Assembly (NCBI GenBank): GCA_016708845.1
Contig: JADJFB010000012.1
Coordinates: forward strand, 71,218 to 135,217
Direction of reading: 5' to 3'
DNA length: 64,000 bases
DNA from: Bacteroidota bacterium
GTDB taxonomy: Bacteria > Bacteroidota > Bacteroidia > B-17B0 > Aurantibacillaceae
The position numbers and the translations under genes were made by a program. This document shows, piece after piece, positions 31,005 through 39,487 of this stretch; within the stretch, counting starts at the first letter, position 1; each line of letters starts with the position of its first letter. Below the pieces are notes generated by a model. The model was given only the letters and a program-made list of their open reading frames with translations, was not told where the DNA came from and made no database searches.

Positions 31005-31502
31005 ATGGCAAAATCTAAAGTTTCTAAACTATCTATATTAACCGAATTTGATGTTTACAATTCTGCTAAGGATTTAGATAAAAAGGACGCTGAATTACTC
31101 TTAGCTGCTCAAAAAATGGTAAAAACCGCTTATGCCCCTTATTCTGAATTTCATGTTGGCGCGGCTGTTTTATTAGAAAATGGTAAAATTGTGACGGGCA
31201 ATAATCAAGAAAACGCGGCTTATCCAAGTGGTTTATGCGCCGAAAGAGTGGCTATTTTTTATGCTTCGGCTCAATATCCAAATGTGGCAGTAAAAGCTGT
31301 GGCGGTAGCTGTAAAATCTAAAAATATGGTCATTAGTGAGCCATTATCACCTTGTGGTGGCTGTCGACAGGTAATTGCTGAGTATGAAAATAAGGCTGAA
31401 AAGCCAATCAGAATCATCATGTCGGGCGAAAAAGGGCCTATTTATATTGCTAAAAGCATCGAAAGTTTATTGCCTCTTATGTTTAGTAAAAAGTATCTGT
31501 AA
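31005..31502 (+). CDS. cdd: Cytidine deaminase
   Basis: Deaminates cytidine and deoxycytidine to uridine nucleosides in pyrimidine salvage. 165 residues, the homotetrameric short form. Zinc site and catalysis are seen in GLCAERVAIFYA (Cys and the proton-shuttling Glu) and SPCGGCRQVIAEY (two Cys). YAPYSEFHVGAAVLLENG is the substrate-binding region. It starts at ATG 31005, 48 bp after ruvC, and may be co-transcribed with it. Confidence 0.95.
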   Translation: MAKSKVSKLSILTEFDVYNSAKDLDKKDAELLLAAQKMVKTAYAPYSEFHVGAAVLLENGKIVTGNNQENAAYPSGLCAERVAIFYASAQYPNVAVKAVAVAVKSKNMVISEPLSPCGGCRQVIAEYENKAEKPIRIIMSGEKGPIYIAKSIESLLPLMFSKKYL

Positions 31503-31522
31503 TTAGGCTTTATTTAAGGCTT

Positions 31523-31550
31523 TTGAATTTCATTTATTCTCTTATTTTTG
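31523..31550 (+). promoter_or_regulatory. Promoter for the pdhA-pdhC operon (TTG-N17-TATTTTTG)
   Basis: TTG at 31523-31525, 17 bp spacer, TATTTTTG at 31543-31550, a full match to the Bacteroidota -33/-7 consensus. The ATG of pdhA follows 23 bp later. Confidence 0.65.
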
Positions 31551-31573
31551 TACCTTATTAAATTGTAATTTCT

Positions 31574-32584
31574 ATGGCTAAAACAGCTGAAAAAAAGAGC
31601 AAGTTTTCAAAAGAACAATACCTTAAATGGTACGAATCAATGTTATTGATGCGTAAGTTTGAAGAGAAAACTGGACAGGTATATGTTCAACAAAAAATCA
31701 AAGGCTTTTGCCATTTATATATCGGACAAGAAGCTATTGTAGCTGGTACTGTAAGTGCTACTAAAAAAGAAGACAAGCATATCACCGCTTACCGTTGCCA
31801 TGCGCACGGTATTGGTTTAGGAATGCATCCAAAATATATTATGGCCGAAATGTATGCTAAAATTACTGGTTGCTGTAAAGGTAAAGGTGGTTCAATGCAT
31901 ATTTTTAGTAAGGAACATAATTTTGTTGGCGGACATGGTATTGTTGGTGGACAAATTCCTTTAGGTGCAGGTATTGCTTTTGCAGATAAATTTATGGGTA
32001 ATGATAATGTGTGTGTATGTTCAATGGGTGATGGAGCAGTTCGTCAGGGAGCATTACACGAGGCATTTAACATGGCTATGACTTGGAAGTTACCAGTAAT
32101 TTTTATTGTAGAGAATAACATGTATGCCATGGGAACTTCAGTAGAACGTACCAGTAACGTACACGATTTATGGAAATTAGGTTTAGCATATGATATGCCA
32201 AGTAAACCTGTGGATGGTTTAACAGTTGAGGCAGTTCATGAAGCTATGGAAGAAGCAGTAGCAAGAGCACGTCGTGGTGATGGACCAACGTTTTTAGAAA
32301 TGAAAACATACCGTTACAAAGGTCACTCGATGAGTGATGCTCAAACATATAGAACTAAAGATGAGGTGAAGGAATATCAAACTCAAGATCCAATTCAAAA
32401 AGTGGTAGAAACATTATTAGAGAATAAATGGATTGATGAAGCGGGAATTGAGGCAGCAGAGGCAAGAGTGAAAGCGTTAGTTGACGAATCCGTTCAATTT
32501 GCTGAGGAAAGTCCTTACCCAGAGCCGGAAGAACTTTACAAAGACGTTTATGCAGAACCAAATTACCCATACATTAACGAATAA
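31574..32584 (+). CDS. pdhA: Pyruvate dehydrogenase E1 component, alpha subunit
   Basis: Thiamine-diphosphate-dependent decarboxylase subunit of the pyruvate dehydrogenase complex. 336 residues. YRCHAHGIGLGMHP near residue 75 matches the active-site His region; CVCSMGDGAVRQGALHEAFNMA plus ENNMYAMGTS form the GDG-N thiamine diphosphate motif; TYRYKGHSMSD carries the usual phosphorylation-loop sequence. The E2 gene follows 3 bp after the stop. The E1 beta gene is not beside it, as is usual in Bacteroidota. Confidence 0.96.
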   Translation: MAKTAEKKSKFSKEQYLKWYESMLLMRKFEEKTGQVYVQQKIKGFCHLYIGQEAIVAGTVSATKKEDKHITAYRCHAHGIGLGMHPKYIMAEMYAKITGCCKGKGGSMHIFSKEHNFVGGHGIVGGQIPLGAGIAFADKFMGNDNVCVCSMGDGAVRQGALHEAFNMAMTWKLPVIFIVENNMYAMGTSVERTSNVHDLWKLGLAYDMPSKPVDGLTVEAVHEAMEEAVARARRGDGPTFLEMKTYRYKGHSMSDAQTYRTKDEVKEYQTQDPIQKVVETLLENKWIDEAGIEAAEARVKALVDESVQFAEESPYPEPEELYKDVYAEPNYPYINE

Positions 32585-32587
32585 GAC

Positions 32588-34213
32588 ATGGCTGAAATAG
32601 TTAGAATGCCCAAATTAAGCGATACCATGACAGATGGAGTAATCGCAAAATGGCACAAAAAAGTTGGTGATAAAGTTAAGAGCGGTGAGTTACTTGCTGA
32701 TATAGAAACAGATAAAGCAACCATGGAATTTGAATCATTTCAAGATGGTGTATTATTGCACATTGGTGTTCAAGAAAAACAAGCTGTTCCTGTAGATTCT
32801 ATCATTGCTATATTAGGAAAAGAAGGGGAAGATATTTCTGCTTTATTGAAAGGCGGAGGAGAGACTAAAGGGACTCAAAAGACTGAAGAGAAAATAGAGA
32901 CTGCTCCAATTCAAACAGCTACTAATTCAGCTCCTGTAGCATTGCCTGCAGGTGTTGAAGTAATTCGTATGCCTAAGTTAAGTGATACAATGACGGATGG
33001 TGTGATTGAAAAATGGCACAAAAAAGTTGGTGATAAAGTAAAGAGTGGCGAGTTATTAGCAGATATTGCAACGGATAAAGCAACCATGGAATTTGAATCA
33101 TTCCAAGATGGAGTGTTACTTCATATTGGTATTCAAGAAAAACAATCTGTTCCAGTTGACGGCGTTATTGCTATTCTAGGAAAAGGAGGCGAAGATGTGA
33201 ATGCTATTTTAAAATCGATTGAAGGGAATAAAGGGACAACAGAGACTAAAGGGACAGTGGAAACAAAATCTACTGAAACTACTACAATCTCTCCAAGTTC
33301 AAACAACTCTAATCCAATAACTAATAACTCTAATGATAGCAGAGTAAAAGCATCTCCTTTAGCAAAAGCATTAGCAAAAGATAAAGGAATTGATATTTCA
33401 AAAGTAAATGGTACAGGTGATAATGGTCGTGTGACTAAATCAGATATTGAAAATTATAAACCTGCTTCGACAACTTCGACAGGCTCAGTTACCGCAGCAG
33501 GCAAATCAATTTCGAGTTTTGTTCCAGGAACAGAAGGATTTACAGATGAGCCAGCTTCGCAAATGCGCAAAGTAATTGCGAAACGTTTATTAGAAAGTAC
33601 AAATGGAGCACCTGCATTTTATTTAACCATTGAAGTAGATATGGATAATGCGATGCAATCTCGTAATGCGATCAATGCAATTCCTGATACAAAAGTTTCT
33701 TTCAACGACTTAGTAATTAAGGCTTGTGCAGCTGCATTACGTAAACATCCAAAAGTAAATTCAAGTTGGATGGGAGATAAAATCAGAACCTACTCTCACG
33801 TACACATTGGTGTAGCAGTGGCTGTTGAAGATGGCTTATTAGTTCCAGTGATTCGTTTTGCTGATCAAAAATCCTTATCACAAATTAGTGCTGAGGTAAA
33901 AGATTTAGGTAAACGTGCTAAAGATAAAAAATTACAACCAGCAGATTGGGAAGGAAATACATTCACGGTTTCTAATTTAGGAATGTTTGGTATTGATGAA
34001 TTTACATCGATTATCAATACACCTGAGTCTTGTATTTTATCAGTAGGAGCTATTAAACAAGTTCCGGTAGTAAAAAATAATCAAGTAGTACCTGGTAATG
34101 TAATGAAAGTAACTTTAGCTTGTGACCATAGAACTGTTGACGGAGCAACAGGCGCAGCTTTCTTACAAACTTTAAGAACCTACTTAGAAAACCCAGTAAC
34201 TATTTTAGCGTAA
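32588..34213 (+). CDS. pdhC: Pyruvate dehydrogenase E2 (dihydrolipoamide acetyltransferase), two lipoyl domains
   Basis: 541 residues. Two nearly identical lipoyl domains (about 3-78 and 124-200), each with the lipoylated lysine in ETDKATMEFES or ATDKATMEFES, joined by Thr/Glu-rich linkers. Then a peripheral E1/E3-binding domain (KASPLAKALAKDKGIDISKVNGTGDNGRV, about 253-285), a Thr/Ser-rich linker, and the catalytic domain with CDHRTVDGATGAAFLQTL (catalytic His and Asp). It transfers acetyl groups to CoA and forms the core of the complex. The linker after the binding domain is partly encoded by a REP-like sequence (33473-33495). It forms an operon with pdhA. Confidence 0.96.
   Translation: MAEIVRMPKLSDTMTDGVIAKWHKKVGDKVKSGELLADIETDKATMEFESFQDGVLLHIGVQEKQAVPVDSIIAILGKEGEDISALLKGGGETKGTQKTEEKIETAPIQTATNSAPVALPAGVEVIRMPKLSDTMTDGVIEKWHKKVGDKVKSGELLADIATDKATMEFESFQDGVLLHIGIQEKQSVPVDGVIAILGKGGEDVNAILKSIEGNKGTTETKGTVETKSTETTTISPSSNNSNPITNNSNDSRVKASPLAKALAKDKGIDISKVNGTGDNGRVTKSDIENYKPASTTSTGSVTAAGKSISSFVPGTEGFTDEPASQMRKVIAKRLLESTNGAPAFYLTIEVDMDNAMQSRNAINAIPDTKVSFNDLVIKACAAALRKHPKVNSSWMGDKIRTYSHVHIGVAVAVEDGLLVPVIRFADQKSLSQISAEVKDLGKRAKDKKLQPADWEGNTFTVSNLGMFGIDEFTSIINTPESCILSVGAIKQVPVVKNNQVVPGNVMKVTLACDHRTVDGATGAAFLQTLRTYLENPVTILA
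33473..33495 (+). repeat. REP-like sequence inside the pdhC linker
   Basis: ACTTCGACAGGCTCAGTTAC resembles the short interspersed element of the CTTCGACaggCTCAGtgacC type that I know from many bacterial genomes. Here it is in frame and encodes TSTGSVT in a flexible linker. Its reverse complement resembles the element at 42715-42738. Confidence 0.5.
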
Positions 34214-34243
34214 CTGATGATTGATTTTTTCAATCATTAGTTA
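34211..34243 (+). terminator. Stem-loop at the end of pdhC (possible terminator)
   Basis: TAACTGATGATTGA and TCAATCATTAGTTA form a 14-bp stem with one mismatch around a TTTTT loop, beginning at the pdhC stop codon. No T tract follows the stem, so intrinsic termination is doubtful; it may protect the mRNA 3' end instead. Confidence 0.45.
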
Positions 34244-34263
34244 CGTTCATTAAAATCTGGCAA

Positions 34264-35037
34264 ATGAATTGGAAGCTTAGTTATTTTTTATTTTTGTGTG
34301 TACTGGTTTCCTTAAGCTCGTGTGTACAAACACGAACACTAACAACTGATAATCAAAAACTTGATGAGTTCGTTAGGCCAGATTATATAGGGACGTTTGC
34401 TTCTATCTACTATGTTGATGTAAATCAAAAGGTAAATATAGAGCCAATTCAAACTCTAACTTCTATTTATAAAAATGATTCTATCATTAGAAAGCGAGTA
34501 AAAAAAACCAATTTCACTAATCAAAGATTTGATACATTAACATCAAGAAAGATTAATTCTGCTATTTTTTCTATTTTAAATTACACAAAAACCAATGAAA
34601 AAGTAAAAGGGTTTAAAGCTCCTGATATTTTTGATGAAATAGGTAAAACAACCACATCAAATTTTAATCTTTATTTTATTTCTACTGGATTTACTAAGGA
34701 TACTAATTTAGCAAAAGAAGAGGCTATTTTAAAAGGCGAAACAATTGCTTTAAATCTACTATCTGGCTTTGCCTTCGGTATGAGCGGTGTATTAATTGTT
34801 AACGAAGCAATGAAAAATGGCGTCAATTCAAAATATACATTAGATAATACCGGATTGGATTTTAAAGGCGCCTTTGATGGTAAACAAGGATTGAAAGGAT
34901 TTCTTATTGTTTATGATAAAAATAAAAAAGAAATCTGTTATATTCGAGAACAGTTTTTTAGTTCAAGTCAAAGTCCTTTAGATTTGAATTCGATTAGGAA
35001 ACAAATAAAAAATGCATTTAAAGAATTATATTTTTAA
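34264..35037 (+). CDS. Lipoprotein of unknown function
   Basis: 257 residues. Lipoprotein signal peptide MNWKLSYFLFLCVLVSLSSC with the modified Cys at about residue 20. The mature part is Lys-rich, with ALNLLSGFAFGMSGVLIVNEAMKNG (residues about 162-186) as a glycine-rich hydrophobic stretch that could dip into a membrane, then a beta-rich end. I recognise no family. It lies between pdhC (50 bp upstream, after the stem-loop) and an enoyl-CoA hydratase gene (10 bp downstream), and is likely co-transcribed with the latter. Confidence 0.75.
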   Translation: MNWKLSYFLFLCVLVSLSSCVQTRTLTTDNQKLDEFVRPDYIGTFASIYYVDVNQKVNIEPIQTLTSIYKNDSIIRKRVKKTNFTNQRFDTLTSRKINSAIFSILNYTKTNEKVKGFKAPDIFDEIGKTTTSNFNLYFISTGFTKDTNLAKEEAILKGETIALNLLSGFAFGMSGVLIVNEAMKNGVNSKYTLDNTGLDFKGAFDGKQGLKGFLIVYDKNKKEICYIREQFFSSSQSPLDLNSIRKQIKNAFKELYF

Positions 35038-35047
35038 ATAGAGTAAA

Positions 35048-35806
35048 ATGGAAGGTACAATAAAATCAGAAATTAAAAATGGAGTAGGAACGATTACTTT
35101 TTTTCATCCTCAAAGTAATTCGATGCCAGGAGTTCAATTAAGAAATTTAGCAGCAGAGATTGAAAAATTAGGGAAAGACGATAACGCTAAAGTCATTGTA
35201 TTACAAAGCGAAGGAGAAAAAGCTTTTTGTGCAGGTGCAAGTTTTGACGAATTAATTTCGATTAAAGATATTGATACAGGATTAAAATTCTTTTCGGGTT
35301 TTGCCCAAGTAATTAATGCGATGCGTAAAGCACCTAAATTTATTATTGCTCGTGTGCAAGGTAAAGCAGTTGGTGGCGGAGTAGGAATTGCTTCAAGTGC
35401 TGATTATACATTTGCTGTTAATGATGCATCCATAAAATTATCTGAATTAGCAGTTGGTATTGGTCCGTTTGTAGTTGGGCCAGCAGTTGAACGCAAAGTA
35501 GGAACGTCTGCTTTTTGTCAATTAACCATTAATGCGACTGAGTGGCAAACAGCACAATGGGCTAAAGAAAAAGGTTTATATGCTGAGGTATTTGCTACAG
35601 CAGAAGAAATGGATAAAGGCATTGCAACCTTAGCAGGTAAATTAGCAACAAGTAATCCTGAAGCAATGATGATGTTAAAGAAAATCATGTGGGAAGGAAC
35701 AGAAAACTGGGATACTTTATTAGTTGAAAGAGCTGGAATGAGCGGCACTTTAGTGCTTTCTGAATTTACGGTGAATGCGATTAATAAATTTAAAGCGAAA
35801 GCTTAG
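35048..35806 (+). CDS. Enoyl-CoA hydratase/isomerase family protein
   Basis: 252 residues, crotonase fold. The oxyanion-hole segments are AFCAGASFDELISI (residues about 58-71) and KAVGGGVGIASSADYTFAV. LSELAVGIGPFVVGPAVERKVG continues the family pattern but the usual catalytic Glu of the second position is replaced within the GIGPF stretch, so hydratase and isomerase activity cannot be separated. The member acts on an acyl-CoA in beta-oxidation or phenylacetate-type degradation. Its neighbours do not settle the pathway. Confidence 0.9.
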   Translation: MEGTIKSEIKNGVGTITFFHPQSNSMPGVQLRNLAAEIEKLGKDDNAKVIVLQSEGEKAFCAGASFDELISIKDIDTGLKFFSGFAQVINAMRKAPKFIIARVQGKAVGGGVGIASSADYTFAVNDASIKLSELAVGIGPFVVGPAVERKVGTSAFCQLTINATEWQTAQWAKEKGLYAEVFATAEEMDKGIATLAGKLATSNPEAMMMLKKIMWEGTENWDTLLVERAGMSGTLVLSEFTVNAINKFKAKA

Positions 35807-35825
35807 TTGAATTTTGATTATAAGT

Positions 35826-36602
35826 ATGAAGGATTTTGCTCTCTCTTTATTTTTGATACTTTTTAGTAATCAATTGATTTCTCAAAATGCTTTAAGTGCA
35901 ATAAAAGACACTTCAGGATATAGGGAGTTGAGAGGTAAGATTGCCAATCAAACTTTTTTTATTGATAGAGATAGTACGAACTTTGATGCTATTGTAAAAC
36001 GTTCAAACTTCGAAATGCAATTAGGGGATTATGTTAATTGCGTAAAGGATAACAATCGTTTATTACAATTAAATCCAAATTCAGGCTCGGCATATTGCAA
36101 CCGAGCATTGGCTTATTGTTTTTTAAAAGAGTATAAGAAAGCAATTAGTGATGCTAACAAACAGGTGGAGTTGGAACCCGAGGTTGCTATGAGTTATTAT
36201 AACCGCGCTTATATAAAAGGAGAAGCTGGAGAGTATAAAAGTGCCATTGTTGATTTAGATAAAGCTATTGCTATACGTCCTGATTATTATAAAGCTTTTG
36301 CGAATAAAGGACACATGTATAGTAAGTTGAAGAACTATGAGGAGGCTATTAAAAATTATGACAAAGCGATAAGCTTAAGCACTAATTATTTAGCACCATT
36401 ATTAAATAGGGTTATAGCGAGATATGAATTGAAAGATTATAAGGGAACTATCTCTGATTATAATAAATATATGGAAGTTGCTACTTTTGTTACTCCAGAA
36501 ACTAATGAGTTATATTTAATGATGCAAAAAGCTTATGAGAAAGTTGGCGATAAAGAAAATGCGGAGTTATTTAAGCAAAAAGCAGAGGCATATTCAAAGT
36601 AA
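35826..36602 (+). CDS. Secreted tetratricopeptide-repeat protein
   Basis: 258 residues from ATG 35826; a TTG at 35814 is in frame but would only extend the signal peptide. Signal peptide MKDFALSLFLILFSNQLISQ. About five TPRs follow, with clear A-x3-Y-x-K spacing in AYCFLKEYKKAISDANKQVEL, SYYNRAYIKGEAGEYKSAI and ALANKGHMYSKLKNYEEAI-like units. It is likely a periplasmic or outer-membrane scaffold; partners are unknown. It lies 20 bp after the hydratase gene and just before the operator array at 36604. Confidence 0.82.
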   Translation: MKDFALSLFLILFSNQLISQNALSAIKDTSGYRELRGKIANQTFFIDRDSTNFDAIVKRSNFEMQLGDYVNCVKDNNRLLQLNPNSGSAYCNRALAYCFLKEYKKAISDANKQVELEPEVAMSYYNRAYIKGEAGEYKSAIVDLDKAIAIRPDYYKAFANKGHMYSKLKNYEEAIKNYDKAISLSTNYLAPLLNRVIARYELKDYKGTISDYNKYMEVATFVTPETNELYLMMQKAYEKVGDKENAELFKQKAEAYSK

Positions 36603-36603
36603 T

Positions 36604-36654
36604 TACACTTATTTGTTTTTTAGCTACACTTATTTGCGTTTAAGATACACTTAT
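36604..36654 (+). promoter_or_regulatory. Operator-like array: three TACACTTAT direct repeats at 21-bp pitch
   Basis: TACACTTAT occurs at 36604, 36625 and 36646, exactly 21 bp apart (two helical turns) with T-rich spacers. Paired 9-bp direct repeats with 12-13 bp spacers are the known layout of LytTR-family binding sites, and the LytTR gene of this operon lies 2 kb downstream. It is 57 bp upstream of the -33 element at 36712. A near copy lies at 39375-39404. Confidence 0.7.
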
Positions 36655-36711
36655 AAAACATCCTTAAGCAAAGTGAATTTATTTTATTAAATTAACTGTG
36701 TTGTTCTCTAG

Positions 36712-36741
36712 TTGAGTATAACAAGAATTGTGTTATTTTTG
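36712..36741 (+). promoter_or_regulatory. Promoter of the histidine kinase/LytTR operon (TTG-N19-TATTTTTG)
   Basis: TTG at 36712-36714, 19-bp spacer, TATTTTTG at 36734-36741, a full consensus match. The ATG at 36758 follows 16 bp later. Confidence 0.7.
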
Positions 36742-36757
36742 ATAGAGTAGATTTTTT

Positions 36758-38620
36758 ATGCGTCAAGTTGGTTTAATTATCTTTTTAATAGTTTGGTTTT
36801 GGAATTTAACCTATTCACAAAATCAATGCAATTGCGATGTTTATAAAGTTCAAATTAAAGAAGCGGAATCTAATCTTGATAAAAAAGACTTTGAATCATT
36901 TAATACTTCCTTAAAAACAATTAAAGCAAATAATGGTTTTTGTAAACAAATAAAACTAGCATTGAGTATCGATGCATTTATTTCTCAAAACGAAGTTGAT
37001 AAAGCGGATTCAATAAAAAATGAATTTCAAAAATTAGTAACTAAAGAATCTTGTGGAAGTAGCCTCGCTCTTTTTTATTGTTCAAAAGGCTCATTGTTTT
37101 TAAAACAAAATTTATTTGATAGCGCTACTGCTTGTTTAATTAAGGCACAAGATTTATCCATAAATTTAAAGACACTTTACTTCAACTAAAAACGATTAGC
37201 CGATTAGCCCGTTGTTTTAAGGAAATAAGACAGCCTAGCAAAGCGGTTGAGTATGATAAATTAGGGATTAAATTATCACAATTAATTGCTGACGATAAAC
37301 AGTTAGTACAGTTTTATGGTAATTTATGTGGTCATTTCGGGCTCTGGTACGATGTTGCTCCCGATAAAAAACATTTTGATAGTATCAAAAAATACATTCC
37401 AATAACTATTAATTTGGCGCGAAAATTAAATGCCAAATCACGAATTGCACAGTGTTTTAGCATATTAGCAGGAGTTGTTTATTATGATAAAACCTATGAT
37501 TTAGCATTAGCATATTGCGATAGTTCATTAAGTTATTTAAATCCTGAAAAACATTTGACACAATGCGCGGCTGTGTACCAAAAAAAATGTGATAATTATA
37601 TTGAACTGAAACAATATGATTTGGCTTTAAAATTTGCTAATTTATATTTAGAAACGAATATAAAAGACGGCAATGTATTATTTATTGCTACTGCTTATGA
37701 ACGATTATACGAAGTTAATAAACTGATGGGTAATGCTGATGTTGCATTATCGTATTACGAGCGTACCATTAAAATTAGAGATAGTTTGCGTACTCAAGAA
37801 GTAACAGAAACCGTTAATGAGCTTGAGCAAAAGTATAATAAAGCGCAAAACGAGAAACAAATTAAAGAACTAAGTCAGCAACAAGAAATTGACAGTTTAC
37901 GTATTCGTTCATTAATTGCATTATCATCAGTAGCGGCACTTTTAGCTTTGGTTATATTTTTTGTTTACCGTCAAAAAAGCATTAAAGATAAATTGAAAAC
38001 TATGGAAACTGAGCAGCGTTTAAACAGAGCTAGGATGAATCCTCATTTCTTTTTAACGCCCTTGCTTCCTTGCAAAATTTATCTTTATCAGATACTAAAA
38101 AAGATTTGGTGCCTGGGTTTATTTCTAAGTTTTCTAAAATCATGCGTCAATCCTTAGAAAGCACATTTAATGAATTAGATACTATTGAAAATGAAATTTC
38201 TTTTTTGACTGATTATTTAGAATTACAAAACTACGTTCTGAAAATAGATTTAATTATGAATTTGAATTAGATGATGCTATTGAAACAAATGAGTTGCTTA
38301 TTCCGGGTATGATTTTGCAGCCTTTTATTGAAAATTCCATTGAACATGGATTTAAAAATATTTCTCATGAAGGCTTTATAAATATTCGTTTTGATATAAA
38401 AGATAAATCTTTACAAATTACAATTACTGATAATGGACAAGGTATAAAGGATCATGAAAAACATAAAACCTATCCTTCTAGAGCGACTCAAATAATTAAA
38501 GACAGGTTATTTTTATTGAATAAAACATATAAAAGTAATGCTAACTTTGTATTAACTACTTTACAAAACGACACAGGAATTAAAGTAGAAATTAACTTAC
38601 CAGTAATTTATAAAACGTGA
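36758..38620 (+). CDS. TPR-containing sensor histidine kinase, LytS/His_kinase type (three frameshifts)
   Basis: About 621 residues after correction. Signal peptide (MRQVGLIIFLIVWFWNLTYSQ), a periplasmic TPR sensor (residues about 25-370), one membrane segment (LIALSSVAALLALVIFFVY), a short coiled coil, then the His_kinase domain with the phospho-accepting His in ARMNPHFFFNALASLQNLSL, and a HATPase with LQPFIENSIEHGF (N box) and DNGQGI (G1 box). Breaks: one A missing at 37168-37170, one T missing in the run at 38050-38054, one C missing near 38234. Each repair restores family sequence and the repaired length is a multiple of three. The end overlaps the regulator start (GTGA). Confidence 0.85.
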
Positions 38621-39369
38621 AAGTTTTAATTATAGATAACGACTCATCCATCAGGGAAGGGCTTGTAAGCTTATTAAAAAAACTATGTCCTCAAATAACT
38701 GAAATTAAAGAAGCGGATGGTGTGGCAGCCGGATTAAAAGCTATAGATGATGTTAAACCTGAAGTTGTTTTTTTAGATGTGGAAATGGATGATGGTACTG
38801 GCTTTGATTTAGTTCAAAAATTAGGGAGTTATAACTTTCAATTAATTTTTATTACAGCGCATAATAAGTATGCCGTTAATGCATTTAAGTTTAGTGCTAT
38901 CGATTTTTTATTGAAACCCATTGATCCTATGGATTTGGTGTTGAGCATCAATAAAGCTATTTCTCAGAAAAAAAATAGAGATTTGGAACAGCAAGTAAAA
39001 TTATTAGAAGAAAGTTTACAAAATATCAATAGCTTAAAAATTCAAGATCGTAAAATTGCGTTGAATGATGGTAACGTTATTCATTATATAAAAGTTAATG
39101 ATATTATTTATTGCCAAGCCGACGGTTCTTATACTGTTTTCATTTAATGAACTCCAAAAAATAATGGTGAGTAAATTATTGAAAGAGATGAAGATTTATT
39201 TTCTGATTTTAGTTTTTTACGTACGCATCATTCTTATTTAATCAATACCTCAAAAATTTCTAAATTTGATAAAGCGGACGGCGGCCAATTAATTATGGAA
39301 GAAAACCACTCAGTGCCCGTTTCTGCTCGAAAAAAAGAGCAAGTATTGGATATCTTAGGTAAACTATAG
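38617..39369 (+). CDS. LytTR response regulator (frame disrupted in the DNA-binding domain)
   Basis: About 251 residues after repair. Receiver domain with IDNDSSI, the phosphorylated Asp in VVFLDVEMDDGTGF, the conserved Thr in LIFITAHNKYA and Lys in FLLKPIDP. The LytTR DNA-binding domain starts near residue 148 (KIALNDGNVIHYIKVNDIIYCQADGSYTVF), after which the frame stops at 39145. FLRTHHSYLINTSKISKF to VSARKKEQVLDILGKL is encoded in the original frame from 39190 to 39369, and the stretch between reads as LytTR only if single bases are added near 39139 (T), 39157 (A) and 39189 (G). GTG start overlapping the kinase stop. It is the predicted binder of the TACACTTAT arrays. Confidence 0.8.
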
Positions 39370-39374
39370 CTTTT

Positions 39375-39404
39375 TACACTTATTTCTTTTTAAGCTACAC
39401 TTAT
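39375..39404 (+). promoter_or_regulatory. Operator-like pair: two TACACTTAT repeats at 21-bp pitch
   Basis: TACACTTAT at 39375 and 39396, again exactly 21 bp apart, with a spacer nearly the same as in the array at 36604; over 31 bp the two sites differ at only two positions. It lies 84 bp upstream of the adhesin start at 39488 and right after the LytTR gene. A weak -7-like TAATTTCG is at 39460-39467. Confidence 0.68.
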
Positions 39405-39487
39405 AAAGTAAAACCTGACGCTGGCAAATCAAGCACTCTTTCACCGACTGATTTCTCTCTAATTTCGAGGATATAAAATTATATCTT

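Noticed and set aside
35048..35806. Assignment of the crotonase to phenylacetate degradation (paaF/paaG)
   Set aside because: No other paa genes are present in the window and the active-site pattern does not decide the substrate.
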